Below are positions 14,464 to 18,543 of a stretch of DNA of 18,543 nucleotides, one piece after another (within the stretch, counting starts at the first letter, position 1; every line of letters begins with the position of its first letter). Position numbers and translations under genes: made by a program. The DNA comes from Candidatus Puniceispirillum sp. GTDB lineage: Bacteria; Pseudomonadota; Alphaproteobacteria; Puniceispirillales; Puniceispirillaceae. Where the stretch lies: the NCBI GenBank assembly GCA_018668795.1, contig JABJBD010000185.1, positions 1 to 18,543 of the forward strand, read 5' to 3'. A model generated the notes under the pieces. It had not been told where the DNA came from, did not search any database, and saw only the letters and a program-made list of their open reading frames with translations.

Positions 14464-16653
14464 CTAACGTCCCAGATTTTTGCCGCTACTTTGGGCGTCG
14501 TTATCACTTGGAAAGGTCAGCACAACAACGCCCCCCCCCTGATTATCATTTTTCAATGTCAGCGATCCGTTATGATCTTGAACAATTTTTGAAACAATCG
14601 CGAGTCCAAGTCCGGTGCCTTTTTCACGCGTTGTCACATAAGGCTCCAGCAAATCGTCCAAATTCATATCGGGAAAGCCAGGTCCGTTATCTTTGATCAT
14701 AACATTGATCTCGCCATCACTATAAGCCAGCGATATATGTATCTCTGGTGTGGCAACATTATGTTCGTTCAGGCTGTCTTTGGCATTTTGCAACAAATTC
14801 GTGATTGCCTGTCTCAATAATCCAGCATCACCCAAAATTGTGAATGATACCGTCTCATCACGTTCATAATTATACGAAACCTCATCGCTGGCAAAAAGGT
14901 CTATCTGCCCTTCCACCAATTCGTCCAGCTTAACCGTTTCCATAGTTGGTTGTGGCATACGGGCAAATGATGAAAATTCGTCAACCATGCGGCCTATATC
15001 ATCAACTTGGCGTGAAATGATTGTCACATATTCCTCAAAACGATCAGCTTCGACAGCATCCTTGGGTTTGAATTTTCGAAGCAATCTGTCAGATGCAAGC
15101 TGAATAGGCGTTAATGGATTCTTGATTTCATGCGCAATACGCCGGGCAATATCAGCCCAAGCGGCTTTTCGCTGAGCTGTTAATAGATCAGTTACATCGT
15201 CAAAGGTCACAACATAACCAATAATACGATCATCAACCCGTTCACTTGCGATCCTAGTGCGCAAGGTCAAACGGCTTTTTGCACGTTCTAGAACCACCTG
15301 CTCTTCTATGAAACGGCGTCTTTTTTGTCCAACAATCGATAAAAGGTGCGTAAATTCAGGCACCAAACTTTCCAGCTTTTTACCTATCATTTCGACATCG
15401 GTCAGTCCAAGAAGCTTGCGCGCCGCAGCATTAGGCAGGTTAATGCGCCCATCTTTATCAAGGCCGATCACACCTGATGATACGCCGCCCAGAACAGCTT
15501 CGGTAAATTCACGTCGGCGGTCAATTTGCATATTGGCCTGAACAAGTTGCTGTCGGCTTCGTGCCAACTCGTCCAGCATATTGTTAAAAGACAGACCAAG
15601 TCGTGAAATTTCATCAATTCCGGCTCCACTTGGAACACGCTCGCGCAAATCCCCGCCTCGAACCTTATCAGCAACATTGATTACCGCCGAAAGCGGCCCA
15701 ATGATTGCGGTTGCCAGGTTTAATCCAACCCACAGCGCTGAAATCAACAGCAACAACACCACGACACCAAACAAAACCGCAAAACTAAGTTGCAAATCAA
15801 ATTGCTGAATGCCTAGCCGCTGATAATCTGATGCTGCCAGTCTTGTTCGGTCAACGGCCGCCAGAACATTCTGGTCAATGAAACGTCCAACCAGCAAATA
15901 CGCATCAATATAACTATTCAACTTGACCACAGCGCGGATTTTATTTGTATCGTCAGCGCGCAGGACGACAACTTCACCATCGCGGGCTTTCTCAACCCAA
16001 TCATCATCAAGATTTGTGAACGTAACCGCAAAGGCAAAGCGTGATTTTGCTATGACCTCACCAGTACCATCAATAATGATAGCTTCCGACAAATTGCGCA
16101 ACGCTGTCTGATTACTCAGATATTGACCCATAATGTCTCTATTACCGCCAAGCTTGAGCGCTTCACGATTAACATCATTCGCCATCGTCAGCACATCACC
16201 AGTCACCGATTGGGCATGCTCTTGAAAATAAGAGTCCGCAACCTTGACCGACTCGTTGATGGCAACGGAAATCCTGTCAGCAAACCATCCACGTAATGAA
16301 TAATCGACAACAAACAGCGAGAACAATGCAATAATCAGAACTGGCAATGTCGTGATGCCGCCAAATAGCACCGCAAGACGCCAATGCAACTGATGCCCTG
16401 CCACCTGTTGGCGGCGTTCGGCCCATAGTTGCATAACATGACGAACGACAAAATAACCAAGCACCAGCAAAGCAACAACATCAATGGCTAGCAGCAACTT
16501 CAGCGCGCGTGGCCCCTCAGAAAGATAATCAACACGCGAGAGCGTAAAGGCTGTTGCCGCGCCCATGCATACGGTGAACAGAATTGATATATAGGCAAGA
16601 CGGTCCTCACTGAACAGTCGCCGACTTATCTGTGATTGTTTATCAGCACTCAT
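14464..16653 (-). CDS. ntrY: NtrY, membrane sensor histidine kinase
   Basis: NtrY phosphorylates NtrX. From this start the product has 729 residues. Membrane segments lie at about 20-40, 53-73, 92-117 and 289-314; the long loop between the last two (about 118-288) is a predicted extracytoplasmic sensor. A HAMP domain (about 315-370) leads to a PAS domain (about 377-490). HisKA follows with IARRIAHEIKNPLTPIQLA (phospho-His508) and the ATPase with N box LLQNAKDSL, G1 DNGPGFP and G2 GTGLGLAI. The ATG at 16653 is preceded by AGGA with 7-base spacing; an ATG at 16692 would add 13 residues but has no ribosome site. Nine consecutive G residues (C at 14531-14539 on the plus strand) lie near the 3' end. 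ntrX starts 2 bases after its stop. Identity is firm by domain order and neighbours. Confidence 0.95.
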   Translation of the reverse strand: MSADKQSQISRRLFSEDRLAYISILFTVCMGAATAFTLSRVDYLSEGPRALKLLLAIDVVALLVLGYFVVRHVMQLWAERRQQVAGHQLHWRLAVLFGGITTLPVLIIALFSLFVVDYSLRGWFADRISVAINESVKVADSYFQEHAQSVTGDVLTMANDVNREALKLGGNRDIMGQYLSNQTALRNLSEAIIIDGTGEVIAKSRFAFAVTFTNLDDDWVEKARDGEVVVLRADDTNKIRAVVKLNSYIDAYLLVGRFIDQNVLAAVDRTRLAASDYQRLGIQQFDLQLSFAVLFGVVVLLLLISALWVGLNLATAIIGPLSAVINVADKVRGGDLRERVPSGAGIDEISRLGLSFNNMLDELARSRQQLVQANMQIDRRREFTEAVLGGVSSGVIGLDKDGRINLPNAAARKLLGLTDVEMIGKKLESLVPEFTHLLSIVGQKRRRFIEEQVVLERAKSRLTLRTRIASERVDDRIIGYVVTFDDVTDLLTAQRKAAWADIARRIAHEIKNPLTPIQLASDRLLRKFKPKDAVEADRFEEYVTIISRQVDDIGRMVDEFSSFARMPQPTMETVKLDELVEGQIDLFASDEVSYNYERDETVSFTILGDAGLLRQAITNLLQNAKDSLNEHNVATPEIHISLAYSDGEINVMIKDNGPGFPDMNLDDLLEPYVTTREKGTGLGLAIVSKIVQDHNGSLTLKNDNQGGGVVVLTFPSDNDAQSSGKNLGR
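14531..14539 (-). repeat. G9 homopolymer run in ntrY
   Basis: Nine consecutive C on the plus strand encode Q-G-G-G (about residues 705-708) in the last part of the NtrY ATPase domain. The frame is intact at this length. One base more gives a stop after about eight altered residues and one base fewer gives a stop sooner, both before the ntrX start. Confidence 0.9.
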
Positions 16654-16660
16654 CACGTGA

Positions 16661-16664
16661 TCCT
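16661..16664 (-). promoter_or_regulatory. Ribosome binding site deciding the ntrY start
   Basis: AGGA on the minus strand sits 7 bases before the ATG at 16653. The upstream ATG at 16692 is preceded only by AT-rich sequence without a Shine-Dalgarno match. Confidence 0.55.
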
Positions 16665-16719
16665 GCAACACAGCACTTGGATAAACGTCCATTTGGATAT
16701 TTGAAAATAGCCTAGCACG

Positions 16720-18159
16720 TCATCGTCCCGCCGTAATACCAAGTTCTTTGATTTTTTTGCGAAGCGTATTTCGGTTCATACCCAGAATGTCAGCCGCCTT
16801 GACCTGATTGCCCCGTGTAATTTCTAACGTTGCCGTAATAAGAGGCAATTCAACTTCGCGCATAATGCGTCCATGCAGCCCGGGGGCAGGTAATCCCCCT
16901 TTCAAAGCATCAAAATAGCGCCTTATATGCGCATCAACTGACTGCGATATATTATCGCTTTCATTTTGGTCTTCTTCAGCTTTATCCTGTTGCGATAATT
17001 CCGTGGCCACGGCGTCAACATCAATGACATCCTCATTGTGAAGCACAAGAAGCCTGTGCACCATATTTTCTAATTCGCGCACATTTCCAGGCCAGTACCA
17101 TGTTTTTAGCAATCTCTTCGCATCCGTTGAAAACACCTTGCTCGGCAACCCATTTTCCGCAGACTTGGCCAAGAAATGATTAACAAGCGGCGTTATATCT
17201 TCTAGGCGGTCACGTAAAGGCGGTAACCGCAAAGGCACAACATTCAAACGGTAGAAAAGATCCTCACGGAACAACCCTTGATCCATTAGATGCTGCAAAT
17301 TCTTATTGGTCGCTGCAATAATCCGCACGTTTGATTTTACCGGTATCGTCGATCCAGACGGCACATAGGTGCCATCTTGCAAAACCCGCAACAGGCGCGT
17401 TTGTGTCTCTAGCGGCATATCACCCACTTCATCAAGAAACAAAGTACCACCATCAGCCTGTTCAAAACGACCTGGGTTGATCATGCTGACAATGGCCGAT
17501 TTGTTTTCAACACCGAACAATTCGGCATCAACCTTATCATGTGGGATTGTGGCCAGATTCACAGTGACAAAAGGATGTTGGCGCCGATCACCAAGGTCAT
17601 GAACAGCTTTGGCGACAAGCTCCTTACCAGTGCCACTCTCTCCGGTAATCAGAACTGTCAGATCCGTGCTGACAACACGCGCAACCGCCTTGAAAATATC
17701 CTGCATCGACCGTGAACGACCAACAAGCGGGCCTCCGTCTTCAAGCTGCGGTAACATGTCTCTTGTTGGGGCATCCGAAGACCCAGAAATAACCAAAAAT
17801 GCCCGTGCGACAACATCAACTAGATTTCGTAACTCAAAGGGTTTTGGCAAATATTCAAAAACACCAATCTGCTGAGCTTTAACCGCCGTAAGCAAAGTTG
17901 ACCGCGCGCTCATGACAATCACTGGTAAATCTGGCCGTTTTTCTTTTATGCGAGGCAACAAATCCAATGCATCGCCATCTGGCAAAGCAACATCGGTTAT
18001 CAGAATGTCTCCTTTGCCAGCTTCAATTAATTTCCATAGTCCAGACGCATTGCCACTGGAATGCACCGTATAGCCTTGACGTGCCAGTGCTTGCTGAACA
18101 ACTAGCCGAACTGACTTATCATCCTCAGCTACCAGAATATGTTTCTGCTTCGCATCCAT
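16720..18159 (-). CDS. ntrC: NtrC, nitrogen regulation response regulator (lacks GAFTGA)
   Basis: NtrC is phosphorylated by NtrB and activates nitrogen-assimilation genes. The 479-residue product has a receiver domain (EDD at 12-14, phospho-acceptor D56, S84, K106), an AAA+ domain with Walker A GESGTGKE (173-180), Walker B TLFLDEVGD (239-247), FREDLFYRLNVVPLRLPPLR and WPGNVRELEN, and a Fis-type helix-turn-helix at the end (KAADILGMNRNTLRKKIKEL, about 454-473). Everything matches canonical NtrC except the L1 loop: positions where GAFTGA is expected read KSAIVS (220-225) within LFGVENKSAIVSMINPGRFE. ATPase residues are kept, so only the sigma-54 contact seems lost. Rhodobacter capsulatus NtrC is a known precedent, lacking GAFTGA and working with sigma-70 polymerase. 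The ATG overlaps the ntrB stop by one base (TAATG), and ntrY follows after 66 bases. Confidence 0.95.
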   Translation of the reverse strand: MDAKQKHILVAEDDKSVRLVVQQALARQGYTVHSSGNASGLWKLIEAGKGDILITDVALPDGDALDLLPRIKEKRPDLPVIVMSARSTLLTAVKAQQIGVFEYLPKPFELRNLVDVVARAFLVISGSSDAPTRDMLPQLEDGGPLVGRSRSMQDIFKAVARVVSTDLTVLITGESGTGKELVAKAVHDLGDRRQHPFVTVNLATIPHDKVDAELFGVENKSAIVSMINPGRFEQADGGTLFLDEVGDMPLETQTRLLRVLQDGTYVPSGSTIPVKSNVRIIAATNKNLQHLMDQGLFREDLFYRLNVVPLRLPPLRDRLEDITPLVNHFLAKSAENGLPSKVFSTDAKRLLKTWYWPGNVRELENMVHRLLVLHNEDVIDVDAVATELSQQDKAEEDQNESDNISQSVDAHIRRYFDALKGGLPAPGLHGRIMREVELPLITATLEITRGNQVKAADILGMNRNTLRKKIKELGITAGR

Positions 18160-18543
18160 TATAAGTCCGTTTCTTCATTCTTGGGTGCACGCTTAGTCTG
18201 TTGCGCCGTGGTTGCAGGGAAATTCAGACGGAACACAGTTTCTCCGGTTACGGTTTCAACTTCCATCAATCCTCCATGATCCGCAATAACGCTTGCCACC
18301 ATCGCCAGACCAAGGCCGCTTCCCCCTACGCGCCCCGAAACAAAAGGATCAAATAAATGATCACGAATATCTTCGGGTATGCCTCTACCATTATCAATCA
18401 CCTCGACTTGTATCGGCACATGCAATTGTTCCGCTATCGACGTTATCGAAAGACGACGCCCAGGCGCATATGATGTTTTGATAATTAATTCACCATTTTT
18501 ATCAGTGGCTTCAGATGCATTCTTAATTATATTAATAAATGCT
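18159..18543 (-). CDS. ntrB: NtrB, nitrogen regulation sensor kinase (C-terminal part only)
   Basis: The visible 127 residues are the C-terminal ATPase domain of NtrB; the N-terminal PAS and HisKA regions lie beyond the right edge. The N box appears as FINIIKNASEA at the edge, followed by the G1 box VEVIDNGRGIPEDI, the F box DHLFDPFVSG and the G2 box GSGLGLAMV, all typical of NtrB/GlnL kinases. NtrB is cytosolic, controlled by PII proteins, and both phosphorylates and dephosphorylates NtrC. The last residues (TKRAPKNEETDL) form a short charged tail. Its TAA stop shares a base with the ntrC ATG, so translation is coupled. No start lies in the window; the TTG near 18425 is internal. Confidence 0.93.
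   Translation of the reverse strand, partial: AFINIIKNASEATDKNGELIIKTSYAPGRRLSITSIAEQLHVPIQVEVIDNGRGIPEDIRDHLFDPFVSGRVGGSGLGLAMVASVIADHGGLMEVETVTGETVFRLNFPATTAQQTKRAPKNEETDL

Overview
The window is a densely packed stretch of chromosomal core genes from an alphaproteobacterium. The order ntrB-ntrC-ntrY-ntrX-trkA-hfq and the cluster mfd-sdhE / recG / DUF502 are both typical of that class. Base composition is moderate rather than GC-rich. A marine, Rhodospirillales-related lineage such as SAR116 would fit, but that placement is inference from gene order and general protein character, not a search result. No tRNA, rRNA, CRISPR array, transposase, integrase or phage gene was seen, and no gene-free gap exceeds about 210 bases.

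Layout from left to right: (1) 1-1089, minus strand: a glutathione S-transferase cut by the left edge and, upstream of it, a HugZ/HutZ-like haem-utilisation or FMN-binding protein. (2) 1213-1866, plus: a FrnE-like DsbA-family oxidoreductase, divergent from the HugZ-like gene. (3) 1884-5610, minus: sdhE followed by mfd. (4) 5833-7923, plus: recG, divergent from sdhE and ending at a hairpin terminator it shares with the convergent DUF502 membrane-protein gene (7988-8722, minus). (5) 8913-10373, plus: mazG and, 2 bases later, a LysE/RhtB exporter gene broken by an exact 25-bp tandem duplication. (6) 10410-18543, minus: reading in transcription order, ntrB (partial), ntrC, ntrY, ntrX, trkA, hfq and an inositol-monophosphatase-family gene.

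How the genes work together: Mfd and RecG are related superfamily 2 DNA translocases for transcription-coupled repair and stalled-fork processing. SdhE assists flavinylation of succinate dehydrogenase. MazG clears non-canonical nucleotides. NtrBC and NtrYX are paired two-component systems for nitrogen and redox/respiratory control. TrkA gates potassium uptake and Hfq handles small RNAs.

I did not find a new multi-gene system. The points most worth a second look are: the AAA+ domains of both NtrC and NtrX lack the sigma-54-contacting GAFTGA loop; the 25-bp duplication that frameshifts the exporter and would be restored exactly by loss of one copy; a nine-G run in ntrY just before the coupled ntrX start; an SdhE whose RGxxE motif reads TGMKE; a lysine-rich histone-like tail on the DUF502 protein; and a three-armed inverted repeat directly after hfq, where hflX would often be found in related genomes.
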